The notes beneath the pieces were generated by a model. The model worked only from the letters and a program-made list of their open reading frames with translations. It made no database searches and was not told where the DNA came from. Both the position numbers and the translations under genes were made by a program. A DNA stretch of 64,000 nucleotides from Jacaranda mimosifolia (Eukaryota > Streptophyta > Magnoliopsida > Lamiales > Bignoniaceae), in NCBI GenBank assembly GCA_018894105.1, contig CM032128.1, forward strand, positions 18,209,001-18,273,000. The letters are read 5' to 3'. Below, piece by piece: positions 45,492 to 57,473 of the stretch (its first letter is position 1; each line of letters begins with the position of its first letter).

Positions 45492-47036
45492 CTATTTATA
45501 GAGGCTGGAAAGTGTGATGCCAAGGTTGCATCACACCTCGCATGAGGAGAAGGGGTGGCCAACTTGCATTTGCCAATGTGGCAAATGCAAATTCAAATCT
45601 AATTTAAATTTCACTTGCATTTTAATTACATTTGAAATCTAATTTCAAGTTGATTAAAATGATAATTCAAATGAAGATTTTGTTTGAATTTTCCCTTCAA
45701 AAATGTGTTCTTTCCATTAATTAAATTAGACACTTTAATTTAATTAATTAACCTTTGACTTAACTCTTAAGTCAAATAAGCTCAACTCTTAAGCTTGAAT
45801 TTTGTTAACTTAACTCTTTAAGTTAACTTGACCAATTGATGGTCATATTGGCACCAAATAATTAAATCCTTAATTATTGATCTAATTTAACTCCTTAAAT
45901 TAATTGATTAATTTAACGCTTAAATTAATCAAGCCAAAATTGACCTTCAAAATTGGCACCTCAAAATCGGTCCACTAGGAGACCTTTTCTAACACTTAGA
46001 AAATCTTTTCTACATCAAATAGGAAGCTAATTGGCTTTTGTGTGTGACCCAATAGGTTATACCATTCATTGGACATAGGCTCACAATTCCTAGTGACTTT
46101 TGAATATTATATATTCAATTTAGTTTAAAATATTTTTAAACTAATCGACTCAATTCAATTAATCTCATTAATTAAAGAGTACCCAATCTCCATGGTCATG
46201 TCCAACCTCAAGCCCATAGAGCCCAACTAATTGGCCGAAATTAATGTTTTGGAAAACCATTATAGCTCTACGCAGACCATGCAAATACGATCCTTCCGTC
46301 TTCTATCTCCCAAAAGAGGTCTAGGGCAAGATATTTTTTGGCTCCCTAATAGCCTCGATACTATGCTTTTATTCTCAATGTTCGATTCGCTTATGTGACC
46401 TCATCTTTGGAAAACTCCTTTTCCAAATTGTCACACAACCTTGCGCAAGGATTTCTTGGAATCGATCATTATAGAATACATAGGAGATGCACTTGCCCTT
46501 CACAAAAGCGAGGAGTCGGATTCCATCTTGGATCTCACAAACCTTCATGCCAAGTAGTCATACGCAACCTCAACCCAAAAGACCCACTGAGTGGTCAAGG
46601 AAAAGTCAAAGCATGAGGACCAGACACAAGGTTGCCATGGATCCTCAGGTCAGAGAACTAATAATATGCACTAGCGTAAGCTGGAGAACTTACTACTATC
46701 GACTTGCCACTTCAGGCTATCTAGTGGATTGTCCGGTGGGTCTTCAGTGCATTGTTCTCCAACAAGAATCTACTAACATGCACCCATATCTCATATGGTT
46801 GCTTATGGAACGGAGCAATATCTAACTCTTAGATTTGTGCATCGTCAGTGCAAGTCTATCAAGATCTTGTGTGCCCTATCTCATAAGATCTTATGATTTA
46901 GAAGATTTAAGATCACAACCGTGTGAGACTTATTCCATGGTCATCGAACCAAGTCCCTTAGTCAAGAATCATCTACGGGCTTTATCCAAATGCAAGTGAA
47001 GTAATAAAGAGCATAAGATGATGATAGCCATATAAA
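44862..47036 (-). repeat. 5' LTR of copia G, truncated
   Basis: Starts TGAAAGCTAG and follows the G 3' LTR closely, but ends at CATATAAAG (about 47036) instead of CCAACA. About 100 terminal bases are missing. The promoter region lies near 45470-45540 (minus), with a CT/TA microsatellite. Confidence 0.85.
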
Positions 47037-47424
47037 GAGGCAAACAAGTTAGTTTGCTACGGCTTGGAGATCCACTTGAGCAGAGTACTGATTTGGTGAA
47101 TTTTTCTAGGGAGATCCAGAAAGCTTTTTGATCTGAATTTTTTAATTGTTTTCTCCAAGGTGTTAAGAGGTTGCAATATTTTTTTGTGAATTTTGAAGGA
47201 GTTTTAATGAGGTTAAAAATCGTTCTCTTTCTGCTGTGCAGTTTCAGGCATATTCTAGATTAGTGAAAGGTTCACTAGTTTCTCCTTGGAAATTAGCATT
47301 TCAAGGTAATACTCTATCTAAATCTAAATTTCAGGTATGATTTGATCATTGTTAGCTTGTAAGCACTAGTTTATTTAAGCTTTTGAAGTTTTATAGTTGG
47401 ATCCTAGTGCCTTACTTGCCTTCA
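47037..47424 (+). repeat. 3' LTR remnant of copia F
   Basis: The final about 388 bases of a plus-oriented LTR (AGGCAAACAAGTTAG onward, ending CCTTCA), matching the end of the F 5' LTR at about 32566-32953. It is followed by the TTAGG duplication. Confidence 0.87.
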
Positions 47425-48304
47425 TTAGGAATACGCATCTATAGAAATAGATCGAAGAGGATGTTAGGGTTATCCCAAACCCCGTACATTGACAAAATAC
47501 TAAAGCAGTTTACTATGGAAAATCCAAGAGGGAATTCTTTCCCATGGGACATGGTATTCATCTCGCCAAGTCTATGACCCCTAAGACTAAGGCAGAGAGA
47601 CAAAAGATGTCCCGTATACCTTATGTGTCTGCTATAGGGAGCATAATAGATGCAGTTCAATATACAAGACCAGATGTAGTGCATGCTTCGAGTGTTACAA
47701 GCTGCTTTCAATGCAATCTCGGTGAATGTCACTAGATGCCCATAAAAATAATCCTTAAGTACTTAAGAATGGCTAAGGACGTGTTTTTAGTATACAACAA
47801 TGGAGAATTGAAACCCAAGGGATTTTTGGATTCAAGTTTCCAATCTAATGAAGATGACCTAAAATCTACTTATGGATTTATGTTTTGCCTCAATGGCAGC
47901 GTGGTGAGTTGGAAGAGTTCCAAACAAGACACCAAGGTCAATTCAACTACGAAGGCGGAATATATTGCAGCTTTGGAAGCTGCAAATGGAAGTAGTTTGA
48001 ATCAAAAACTTTATCCAATAGTTAGATGAAGTGCCTAGCATGCAAGAGCCTATGGCTGTCTTTTGAAGACAACTTTGAATTTAATTCGAGATCTCATCAA
48101 GCGATTCAAGCACATTTTGAGACGTTATCATTTGATATATGATATCATTTGATAGAGGCAACATCCGAGTGGAATAGATTACCTCAAAAGAGAATATAGC
48201 ATAACCATTAATCTAACCCTTAAAAGCAAAAAGTTTTTGAAAGACATCTTGAAAATATGGGTCTTAAAACTATAGGAGTATTGGCTTTAGGGAAAGTGAG
48301 AGAC
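47425..48304 (+). pseudogene. pol: copia E reverse transcriptase end and RNase H
   Basis: Continues E from 30714: LGIRIYRNRSKRMLGLSQTP, then MPIKIILKYLRMAKDVFLVY, GFLDSSFQSNEDDLKSTYGF, FCLNGSVVSWKSSKQDT, STTKAEYIAALEAANG. The usual TEAEY reads TKAEY, changing a catalytic-region Glu to Lys. A stop falls near 48028; beyond it fragments run to the polypurine tract at about 48294-48304. Confidence 0.86.
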
Positions 48305-50539
48305 TGTTGGAATAGTGCCCCACAACTGGTAAGATTGGTATGTAAACTATTTCACTAGTGAGTCAATCTTGATTGAATAATATTCATTGCAATTGGCCAT
48401 CTTCATCTTATGCTTATATTACTTCACTGGCATTTAGTTGAAGCCCTCAGATCATATAAGACTATGGGACTTGGTCATATACTAGGTAGTGATCATGGAA
48501 TAAGTCTTACATGGTTGTGATCCTAAATTTTCCAAGTCATAGAATCTTATGAGACGGGGCATCTAAGATTCGAATAAACTTGCACTAATCATGCACAATC
48601 CAAGGGTTGGATATTGCTCCATTCTATGAGCAAATCATATGAGGTACGGGTGTATGTTAGTGAGTGCTTGTTAGAGAACAAGGTACTGGAGACTCGTCTG
48701 GACAATCCACTAGGTAGTAGCAAGTTCTCCAGCTTACGCTAGTGCATATAATTAGTCCTTTGACATGAGGATCCATTATAACCTTGTGTTTAGATCCTCA
48801 TACTTTAACTCGTTCCCAGTCACCTAGTGGGCCGTTCGGGATGTGATTGTGTTTGAGCTACTTAGACATATAGGTAGATGGAATCCGACTCTTCATCTTT
48901 GTGGAGGGCGAGTGCATCTTCTATGTGTTCTATAATGATCGACTCCAATGAGTCCTTGGTCAAAGCAGTATGACAATTTGGAAAAACAGTTTTTCAAAGA
49001 TGAGATCATAAATCAAAATTGATTATTAAGAATAGATACATAGTATCGAGCCTATTAAGGAGTCGACAAATATCTTACCTTAGGCCTCTTTCATGGAGAT
49101 AGAAGACGAAAGGACTGTATTTGCATGGTATGCGTAGAGTTAGAATAGTTCACCAAAAATATTCATTTAGCCAATTGTTGGGCTCTACGTGCTTGAGGTT
49201 GGACATTGGGCGTGGAGATTAGGTACTCTCCAATTAATAGAGATTAATTGAATTGAGTCGATTAGTTTAAAGGATTTTAAACTAATGTAAATATTTGATA
49301 TTCTAAAGTCACAAGAGTTGTGGGCCCATGTCCAATGAGCAGTAGAACATAATGGATCACACACAAAAGCCAATTGAAAATCCTACTTAATGAAGGAAAT
49401 TTTCTAAGTATTAGAAAAATTCCTAGTGATCGAAAATTTAAGGTTATGGTTGATGCAATTTTTAGCTATTTTGGCTTGATCAATTTAATTGTTAAATTGA
49501 TCTAATTAATCTAAGGATTTAAATTAAGACCAATCAAATTAGGTGTTAATTTAATTTGGTGCCACATGACTATCAATTGATCAAGTTAACTTAAAGAGTT
49601 AAGTTAACAAATGCTAGCTTAAAGAGCTAAGCTAGTTGACTTAAAATTTAAGTCAAAGTTTAATTAAATTAAAGTGTTTAATTTAATTAAAGTGAAGAAA
49701 TATTTTTGGAGGGAATTCAAATGAATGGTTCATTTTGTGTGGAATTAGAATTTATTTGGATGACATTTCATAAGGTAAAATGAAGATTCTAAATGAAATT
49801 CAGATGCACAAGAAATTCACATGCAACTTACAACTTGCTTACAAGTTGGCATGACATGTGGCACCCCTTCCTTGAGGAAGGTGTGATTGGCATCACACCA
49901 TCCTTCCTCTATATATAGATGTAGATAGGGGCAGCCATATGGTGTGAAGTATGCTAGCATCAAGATCTAATTGTTAGATTTAAATTTCTCTCCAATTTTG
50001 TGATTCTCTCTTTGAGTTGAGGCTTCACACCTTCTTCACCTCCCTTCCTCACTTTTCGGCCTTCATCATCCTCTATATTTCTTCTTAGTTTTTCCTTCTG
50101 ATCTAGGAAGAAAAGGATTGTCCATTGGTGTGTGGACTTTCCAATTAGAGGCAAGACATTTGGATTGCTTGTTTTTGGTGATCCTCTATTCTAGCAGTGA
50201 CTTTCTAGACTTTGTTCACTGCTTTGATCGAACTATTTGGAGCTGAAGTTTTTACTGGACATTCTCCAAGGAGTTTATGAAATTTTGGTTTACATTTGGC
50301 TCAAATCGGAGGTGATTTGCCTTGTCAAAAATTGTTCACACTTTGCTGCGCCAGAAGCTGTTTGCTTTCAGGAAAGGAAGCACAACTTCAAGTTTTTGTT
50401 GGATTTTGCTTCAGATGTAACAATTTGACCTTGATTCATTTTATTGGCATAAATTTAGATCCTTGTGGAGGTGTAATACAAGTTAGATTTCAGGTTTTAA
50501 ATTTTTTTTAATTGGATCCTTGCATTACACCATCTTTCA
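48305..50539 (+). repeat. 3' LTR of copia E
   Basis: 2,235 bases from TGTTGG to CTTTCA. The promoter palindrome and TATA lie at about 49877-49925 (GAAGGTGTGATTGGCATCAC). The next bases are ATAAT; no matching left flank was found because the left end of E is rearranged. Confidence 0.9.
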
Positions 50540-51738
50540 ATAATTAACTCCTTAATTCTTGTTTAATTTAACTCCTTAAATTAGTTAATCAATTTAACAA
50601 TTAAATTGATCATGCCAAAAATGACCTCAATTTTTCACCAACCTCGAATTGATCCATAAAGAGCATTTTTTTAACACTTAGAAAAATTCCTCCATCAATT
50701 TAGGAAATGCAATTGGCTTTTGTGTGTAACCCATTAGATTCTACCATTCATTAGACATCGGCTCAAAACTCTTTGTGACTTTTGAATATCAAATATTCAT
50801 TTTAGTTTAAAGTCCTTTAAACTAATCGACTCAATTCAATTAATCTCCATTAATTGAAGAGTACCCAGTCTCCATGGTTAATGTCCAACCTCAAGTCCAT
50901 GGAGCCCAACTAATTGGCTGAAATGAATGCTTTTGGATAACCATTCTAGCTCTATGCGTACCATGCAAATACGGTCCTTTTATCACCTATCTCCTGAAAG
51001 AGGTCTAGGGCAAGATATCTATCGACTCCTTAATAGTCTCGATACTATGTTTTTATTCCCAATATTCGATTCCTTTTATGACCTCATCTTTGGAAAACTC
51101 TTTTTCCAAATTGTCATACTAACCTGCACAAGAATTTCTTGATATCGATCATTATAGAATACATAGGACATGCACTCACCCTTCATAAAGACGGGGAGGA
51201 GGATTCCATCCTAGATCTCACAAATCTCCATGTCTAAGTAGCTCATGCTCAATCACCACCTGAACGGCCCGCTAGGTGACCAGGAAGGAGTCAAAGCATG
51301 AGAACCTAAACAAAAGGTTACCATAGATCCTCAAGTCAGATGAGTAATTATATGGACTAGCATAAGCTGGAGAACTTGCCACTTTAGCTATCTAGTGGAT
51401 ACTTCGGGCAGGCCTTTAGTGCCTTGGTCTCTAACAAGCACCTACTAATATGCATCAATATCTCATATGGGATTGCTCATGGAACAGGGCAACATCCAAC
51501 CCTTAAATTTATGCATCGTTAGTGCAAGTCTATCCGGATCTTAAATGCCCTGTCTCATAAGATCTTATAACTTGGAATATTTTAAGATTACGATCATGTA
51601 AGACTTATTCTATGATCACCACCCAGTGCATGACCAAGTCCTATAGTCTTGTGTGATCTAAGGGCTTCATCCAAATGCCAGTAAAGTAATAATGAGCATA
51701 AGATGAAGATGGCCATATAAAGAATATTATTCAATCAA
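50540..51738 (-). repeat. Minus-oriented LTR fragment H
   Basis: Begins in the middle of an LTR (ATAATTAACTCC) and continues to AATCAAA near 51738, lacking both ends. It is probably the right part of an LTR into which E inserted. Confidence 0.75.
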
Positions 51739-52792
51739 ACAATATTTCTTAGGCCTAGGAATCCCGCCAAACATTGAATAGAAAGCGGCAATCGACAAAC
51801 CCTGTACCCCATACGCCGCAATCGGCAATTTAGACCTTCATATGGGACTTTTCAAGCCTAAACTCTAAGTTGTCATATCGCTAGCCCCCTTTTGATTGGG
51901 CTCGGAAGTGGGGGGTAATGATGTAGTAGGTAAATCAACCCTTGTAGCGCCAAAGATAGATTGTCGACTTCGGCATTAAGAAAGCTCCACAATGTACGTC
52001 AAGCGCGACCTCAACATAGAAGTGAAATATCCAACCTTGTTGACCTATTCAACCCAAGAGCACATGAAGATGACATTAGGAGGTCGAGGTGCGACCTCAT
52101 CTTCCTAAGAACCTCTTTAGGTTGCTCGACTAGCATAAGGCGATGATATTAAATGCATAGCAAGTTTTTAGTACACACTCTTTCTTCTGTAGTAATGGCA
52201 TACTACAATACGTTCTCCCTAATGTGAATGGTGTTAGGGAACCTTTCTTTAGCAACGTGATAGCTTGTGTTTTATCCCTATGTAGAAAGACCCATTTTAC
52301 CGTAATAGAGAACCTGACTTTACCCTCATCAAGGACCTAGAAGTAAATTTGACTTTGTAATGGCATATAAATACCCTAGTCCCACGTGGACCTTAGGTAC
52401 ACACTCCATACTCACTTCACTCCCAGTTACTTTACATCATTTCCTCTATCATTATACTGACATAAGTATTAGAGGATTTTAGTTGGAGGCCACCTTAGCA
52501 AGTCTAACATGCTCCCTAAATTTTTTGGTTGGGCCCGCGCATTTCGAGCAAAGTTCAATCTCCTATACTAATATGCTAGTCAGTCTTGTAGCCTTAGTCC
52601 TTACCAAACCTTACCTATCAAAGATCTAGTTCATCAAATTTATCGTAAAAATAGTTTTTCTCGGTAATTTATATGTGCATCTTTTTCGCAAGGCATCATC
52701 AGAAGCTTCATAAATTGGAAACTTGTAAATAAATGAATAGATCTTAGATAATTATCCACCATAATGAGTAAAACATGTTCACATGCAATTAA
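51739..52792 (+). repeat. Probable Ty3/gypsy LTR fragment
   Basis: Sequence unlike the copia family. A purine-rich GGAAGTGGGGGGTAA precedes TGATGTAGTAGG (51919), resembling a gypsy polypurine tract and LTR start. A TATA-like GGCATATAAATACCC lies near 52363, and GACATAAGTATTAGAGG near 52460 resembles the conserved post-promoter block of plant gypsy LTRs. No coding domain was found at 51739-51918. The right end is uncertain. Confidence 0.5.
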
Positions 52793-54950
52793 TGAAGTCA
52801 CATATAGTGCTAGGATCCAATAATTAATGCTTTAAAAATGAAAATTAACTAGACTACACATGATAACAAGGATCTAAACATGTTGATGATTCAGATTTAG
52901 ATAGAGAATTACCTTGATTTGCTAAAATTCAAGGAAGTGAGGAAGATCAACTCAACAACTAGAATCTGTTTCCCAGTGGCGCAACGCAGACTGAGCAACT
53001 TTTGTTCGATCCAAACTCCTCCAAAAATTTTGAAAATTTTATAGCACATTCTCAACTCCTTGATAAAGCTACTTAAAATCTAGCTTAAAAAGCTGAAGGA
53101 AAGCTCCTAAAAAAATTCGCCAAAATCACTGCTCAGATAGTAGATCTCCAAAGGCTAGTAATCCTATTATCTTGCTTCTAACGTTATGATCCACACACCA
53201 ATGCCAGATCCTACTCTCCTCAATATTAGCTGGAGAACAAAGAGGAGAGTTGCAAAGATAAAGGCTCGATTCAAAGGTGGGAAAAGAAGAGAAGTGGAGC
53301 TTCTACACATGAGGCAACACTTGAAAAAGGAGGGAAAATATGAGAGAATCTAATTCTTCACACAATGAGCAAGTTTTCGCCCCTCTCTCCCTTTATATCT
53401 ATATATAGAGTGAGAATTGTGTGATGCCAAGGTGGCATCACACCTTCCTCAAGGGTGACCGCCAACTAGCTTGCTTAGTTGGCAAGATTTGAATTTGAAT
53501 TTTGTATGCATTTTAATTTCATTTGGAATCTCATTTCATATTAAATAAAATGCCACACTAAATGAACCTTTCATTTGAATTTTTTCCTCCAAAATTGATT
53601 CTTCTAATTAATTAAATTAAACACGTTAATTTAATTAATTAACCTTTGACTTAACTCTCAAGTCAATTAGCTTAACTCTTTAAGCTAGACATGTTAACTT
53701 AACTCTTAAAGCTAACTTGACCAATTGATGATCATGTGGCTCCAAATAATTAACTCCTTAATTATTGATCTAATTTAACTCTTTAAATTAGTTGATCAGT
53801 TTAACAATTAAATTGATCAAGCTAAAAATGACCTCAATTTTCGCTAACCTCCAAAATCAGTCCACTAAGAGTAGTTTTCTAACACTTAGAAAAATTCCTT
53901 CATTAAATGGGAAATGCTATTGGCTTTTGTGTGTGACCCATTAGGTTCTACCATTCATTGGGTATGGGCTCACAACTCTTTGTGATTTTTGAATATCTTA
54001 TATTCATCTTAGTCTAAACTCATTTAAACAAATCGACTCAGTTCAATTAATCTCCATTAATTGAAGAGTACATAATCTCCATGATCGATGTCCATCCTCA
54101 AGCCCATGGAGCCCAACTAATTAGTTGGAATGAATGCTTTTGGAGAACTATTCTAACTCTATGCGTATCATGCAAATACGGTCCTTCCATCTCCTATCTT
54201 CCAAAAGAGGCCTAGGGCAAGATATTTGTTGACTCTCTAATAGCCTCGATTCTATGTCTCTATTTAAATGTTTGATTCATCTCTATGACCTCATCTTTGA
54301 AAAACTCCCTATCTATGCACTCACCCTTCACAACAACAAGGGGTTGGATCTTATCTTGAATCTCACAAACCTCTATGTCTAAGTAACACATGCCCAACCT
54401 CCACCTTAATGACCCGCTATGTGGCCAAGGAAGAGTCAAAGCATGAAGACCTAAACACAATGTTACCATGGATCATCAGGTCAAATAACTAATTATATGC
54501 ACGAGCATAAGCTGAAGAACTTGCCATTACCGACTTGCCACCTCGGCTATCTAGTGGATTCTCTGGGCAGGCTTTTAGGAACGTGTTCTCTAACATGCAC
54601 CCATATCTCACATGGCATTGCTCATGAAACGGAGCAATATCCAATGTCTTGGATTTACGCATCGTTAGTGCAAGTCTATCTGGATCTTAGATATCCTGTC
54701 TCATAAGATCCTATGACTTCAAAATTTTAAAATTACGACCGTGTAAGACTTGTTTTATGATCACCACCCAGTATATGACTAAGTCCCATAGTTTTTGTGT
54801 GATCTAAAGGTTTCAACCAAATGGTAGTGAAGCAGAAATAAACATATGGTGAAGATGGCTATTTATTGAATATCATTCAATCAAAATTGTATCACAAGTG
54901 AAATAATTTACAATGCCAATCTAATTGGCTTGTGGGCCACTATTCCAACA
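52793..54950 (-). mobile_element. Solo LTR I of the copia family
   Basis: 2,158 bases from TGAAGTCACA to TATTCCAACA, flanked by ATTAA (52788-52792) and ATTAA (54951-54955). No internal region is present. This is the expected product of recombination between the two LTRs of one element. Confidence 0.92.
53390..53446 (-). promoter_or_regulatory. Promoter of solo LTR I
   Basis: TATA-like CTTTATATCTATATATAGAG with the palindrome GTGTGATGCC / GGCATCACACC beside it. It is oriented leftward, away from the LSH gene at 56100. Confidence 0.55.
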
Positions 54951-55639
54951 ATTAATTCAACCAAATATTTGTAGATGTATATATCCGCCACACATAGATA
55001 AATCCTGTTAATTTAATTATTTACAAGTACCTTGATGTAAAAGTAAAATGAGACTCTCTCTCAGTGCCACAAATTAATATGAATACTAGGGGACGCGGAA
55101 GAGTAGTACGAGTAGTAGTATGCCCTGAAAGTGTAAAACATGATCTCATTATCTATAAGGTCATTGCTCTTTCACCACAACATACAAGTCAATGAGACTA
55201 CTTTTTTAATAGTAAGGACAATCAAAATTGTGCCTCTCCTACCTTTGTTTTTATTGTCATAGTCCCTCAATCAACATATGGAATTGAGTAATAAATATTT
55301 AGTAGGAAATCAACCTAGCAAAACAATCTTTCCAAAATATAAATGAGATTGAAATCCTTCCACTATGAAAAATTGCATCATAAATTACTCAAGCAAATAG
55401 CATCAAACCTTGTTATAACTACGTATATGCATCCCTCACAACACAAACACTGGAGAGTCAATTTATTTTACCCACAATACATGTCAAAAAGACAATTTTT
55501 CTGGTAATTGTCAAAAAGGACCTCGAAATGCCACTGTGTCTGCCTCAAAAATCAAGGGGTTAAAAGAGTAAAATACATGATATATTGGGAAGAAGGAATG
55601 AAATACACATCCCGCACGGGGTTTTGTATAGATCACATT
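54951..55639. other. Intergenic region left of LSH gene
   Basis: No ORF, repeat or RNA gene recognised. It is probably distal promoter DNA of the LSH gene. Confidence 0.4.
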
Positions 55640-56099
55640 ACATTATTGTGGAGAAATGAAGAAGCAAAGGTGTAAGGAGAAATGGAGAAATGGAGGGGCC
55701 GCCGTGCTGTTGAATAGTAAACTTGTCATATCTCCATGGGGCCACCACGTGAAAACAATGCCAATCTCCCTCCTCCACCGGTCCTCTCTCTCTCTCTCTC
55801 TCTCTACGAGTATTACTATAGTACGGTTAAAATTAAAAGTCTCATTCATTCTGCCAATTACGTTTTTTCTTTTACGTCCCATCATCTCCACTCTTAGTTA
55901 CCTCCTTCTTCCTCTTTCTCCCTTTCACACAGTATCCTAATCAACATCAGATCATACTACCAAAGGTCTCCTCCAATTCCTGCCAAATCCATCCTGTCTT
56001 TACCTGCAAGCCTAGCTACCACAGGCAAGAGCACCTCAGAAATCCAGCCGTGCGCTATTTAGCCATCATTGATTCAATATTCAAATCTTGATCAGACAT
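55640..56099 (+). promoter_or_regulatory. Proximal promoter and 5' UTR of the LSH gene
   Basis: Contains a G-box core CACGTG at 55746-55751 and a CT microsatellite at 55782-55805, a common feature of plant 5' leaders. No clear TATA box or transcription start can be fixed. The ORFs on both strands at 55643-55940 look accidental. Confidence 0.45.
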
Positions 56100-56708
56100 A
56101 TGGATGCGGCATCTGGAGCTGGAGGAACCGACCCGACTGGAGGGGAGGGTCCCTCCTCAACAGCAACCAGCAGCGAGGGAGCCGCACTCGGCGGGTCAAC
56201 GGAGTCCGCGCCGCCACCCAGCCGCTACGAGTCCCAGAAGCGGCGAGACTGGAACACTTTCCAACAGTACCTGAGAAACCACAAGCCGCCGCTCACGCTG
56301 GGCCGCTGCAGCGGAGCTCACGTGATCGAGTTCTTGAAGTACTTAGACCAGTTTGGGAAGACGAAGGTGCACGTGAGTGGGTGCCCCTACTTCGGGCAGC
56401 CCAACCCTCCAGCGCCATGCGCCTGCCCGTTGAAACAAGCCTGGGGAAGCCTTGATGCCCTTATCGGGCGGCTGAGAGCTGCCTACGAAGAGAATGGCGG
56501 CAGACCGGAGTCCAACCCTTTCGGAGCTAAGGCCGTGAGGATATATCTCAGAGAAGTTAGAGAAAGTCAGGCAAAAGCCAGAGGAATACCCTATGAGAAG
56601 AAGAAGCGTAAAAGACCTTCTTCTAGTAAAACAACTACAACAGGTGGTGATGCTGGAGGTAGTAGTGGGGCCGGCGCCGGCGGTGGCGGAGGTGGAAATG
56701 GAAGTTAA
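56100..56708 (+). CDS. LSH6: ALOG-domain transcription factor, LSH5/LSH6-like
   Basis: Intronless 202-codon gene. The ATG at 56100 gives [15 protein letters not shown]; an in-frame TTG at 56088 is not a likely plant start. Residues 1-41 are a low-complexity Ser/Gly/Pro leader. Residues 42-167 are the ALOG domain: [33 protein letters not shown], the zinc-ribbon insert with His91, Cys95, Cys107 and Cys109, [20 protein letters not shown], and [26 protein letters not shown] (167-172) is a nuclear signal, followed by a Gly-rich tail. ALOG proteins are plant nuclear regulators of light-dependent growth, organ boundaries and meristem fate. [21 protein letters not shown] is, from memory, closest to Arabidopsis LSH6 and LSH5 rather than LSH1-LSH4. 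The C-terminus may be altered by a frameshift. Family assignment is very sure; the exact orthologue is less so. Confidence 0.95.
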   Translation: MDAASGAGGTDPTGGEGPSSTATSSEGAALGGSTESAPPPSRYESQKRRDWNTFQQYLRNHKPPLTLGRCSGAHVIEFLKYLDQFGKTKVHVSGCPYFGQPNPPAPCACPLKQAWGSLDALIGRLRAAYEENGGRPESNPFGAKAVRIYLREVRESQAKARGIPYEKKKRKRPSSSKTTTTGGDAGGSSGAGAGGGGGGNGS

Positions 56709-56781
56709 TGGAGGAGATGATGGTGAGTCTACTGTGCCTGCAGCCTCAGATACCAAACCAGTAAATAGTTCTAGTACATAG
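56709..56781 (+). other. Possible out-of-frame original C-terminus of LSH gene
   Basis: Just past the stop, the next frame encodes [18 protein letters not shown] and ends at a TAG (56779-56781). Its acidic and polar composition resembles a natural LSH tail better than random 3' UTR. A one-base difference near 56696-56705 would join it to the Gly-rich stretch. Confidence 0.45.
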
Positions 56782-57470
56782 TTAATACCTCACACTCCAA
56801 TTCTTTATAATTATATTTCAACTTTGATATATCTCTTAATCGTGAATTGTGAATTTTGTAAATATGGCTGCCAATTCTTATTAATTAAATAAGTATAGAA
56901 AAATGAAATTTTACCACTGTTTTACTTAGGGTTTGTTGTCGCATGAATTAGGCCTACTTTAAATAACTGGTACTTCCATTGATTTTGTTTAAATGAAAAT
57001 ATCCCCTGTAAGTCACTATGTCTTATTAAACTTAATTAAATTTAGATTAGTTTATAAATACATTCCCATCTCGTTTCATTGATCAATCATTTTTCCACGC
57101 ACCATTCCATTATTCTCACAAATCCCGATGTCGGCCATGGACCAGTCCATATGTGCATAATATATAAAGGTGCTAGCTCGTAATTATTTTTCTTTTTCTA
57201 TACTTTATTCAATCAATCTCATATTTTATTTAATATAATTTTCACCAACATTATTATAAGTGGGAAGACGAATTGGGAACATGGACTTCTTCTTTCATCG
57301 CCCAGATGAGATGGGAATATAATGTATTAAGCCTCGTAAAATCTCCCTTGGTTTAAGGGAGATTATATACATATACGTATATGGAAACCAATTATTCACT
57401 TTAATTTCATCATTTTGAGAGTCCATACAAAGATGATCAAGAATTGTAAGTATATTGGGTAATTAAATTA
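56782..57470 (+). other. 3' UTR and downstream DNA of LSH gene
   Basis: AT-rich DNA with candidate poly(A) signals near 56880 (TTAATTAAATAAG). No further gene recognised. Confidence 0.4.
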
Positions 57471-57473
57471 AGA

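Larger units (their letters stand above)
36925..47036 (-). mobile_element. Ty1/copia retrotransposon G (nested in F)
   Basis: Minus-strand copia element: 3' LTR 36925-39147, RNase H, RT, integrase, protease, gag (39162-42877), leader, primer-binding site 44847-44859 and a truncated 5' LTR 44862-47036. The left flank in F is TTTAT. The right end is cut off at about 47036 and joined to F's 3' LTR, so no right duplication survives. Confidence 0.88.
30715..47424 (+). mobile_element. Ty1/copia retrotransposon F (nested in E, contains G)
   Basis: Plus-strand copia element inside the RT of E. It has a 5' LTR (30715-32953), primer-binding site, leader, decayed gag and integrase (to 36924), then element G in reverse, then only the last about 388 bases of its 3' LTR (47037-47424). 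The perfect TTAGG duplication proves both outer ends belong to one insertion. Its RT, RNase H and most of the 3' LTR were lost by a deletion that also removed the end of G. Confidence 0.88.

Noticed and set aside
52060..52146. Possible gene from the 51961-52146 ORF
   Set aside because: It lies inside the gypsy-like LTR piece and shows no domain.
55643..55940. ORFs on both strands upstream of LSH
   Set aside because: They span the CT microsatellite and 5' leader; no domain is present and the Ser/Leu or Arg/Glu runs come from the repeat.
56088..56099. Upstream TTG as the LSH start
   Set aside because: Plant translation would normally use the ATG at 56100, which gives the typical LSH N-terminus.
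56069..56756. Long ORFs overlapping the LSH gene on both strands (56069-56455 plus, 56343-56756 minus)
   Set aside because: They are out-of-frame shadows of the GC-rich ALOG coding region, with no recognisable domain.
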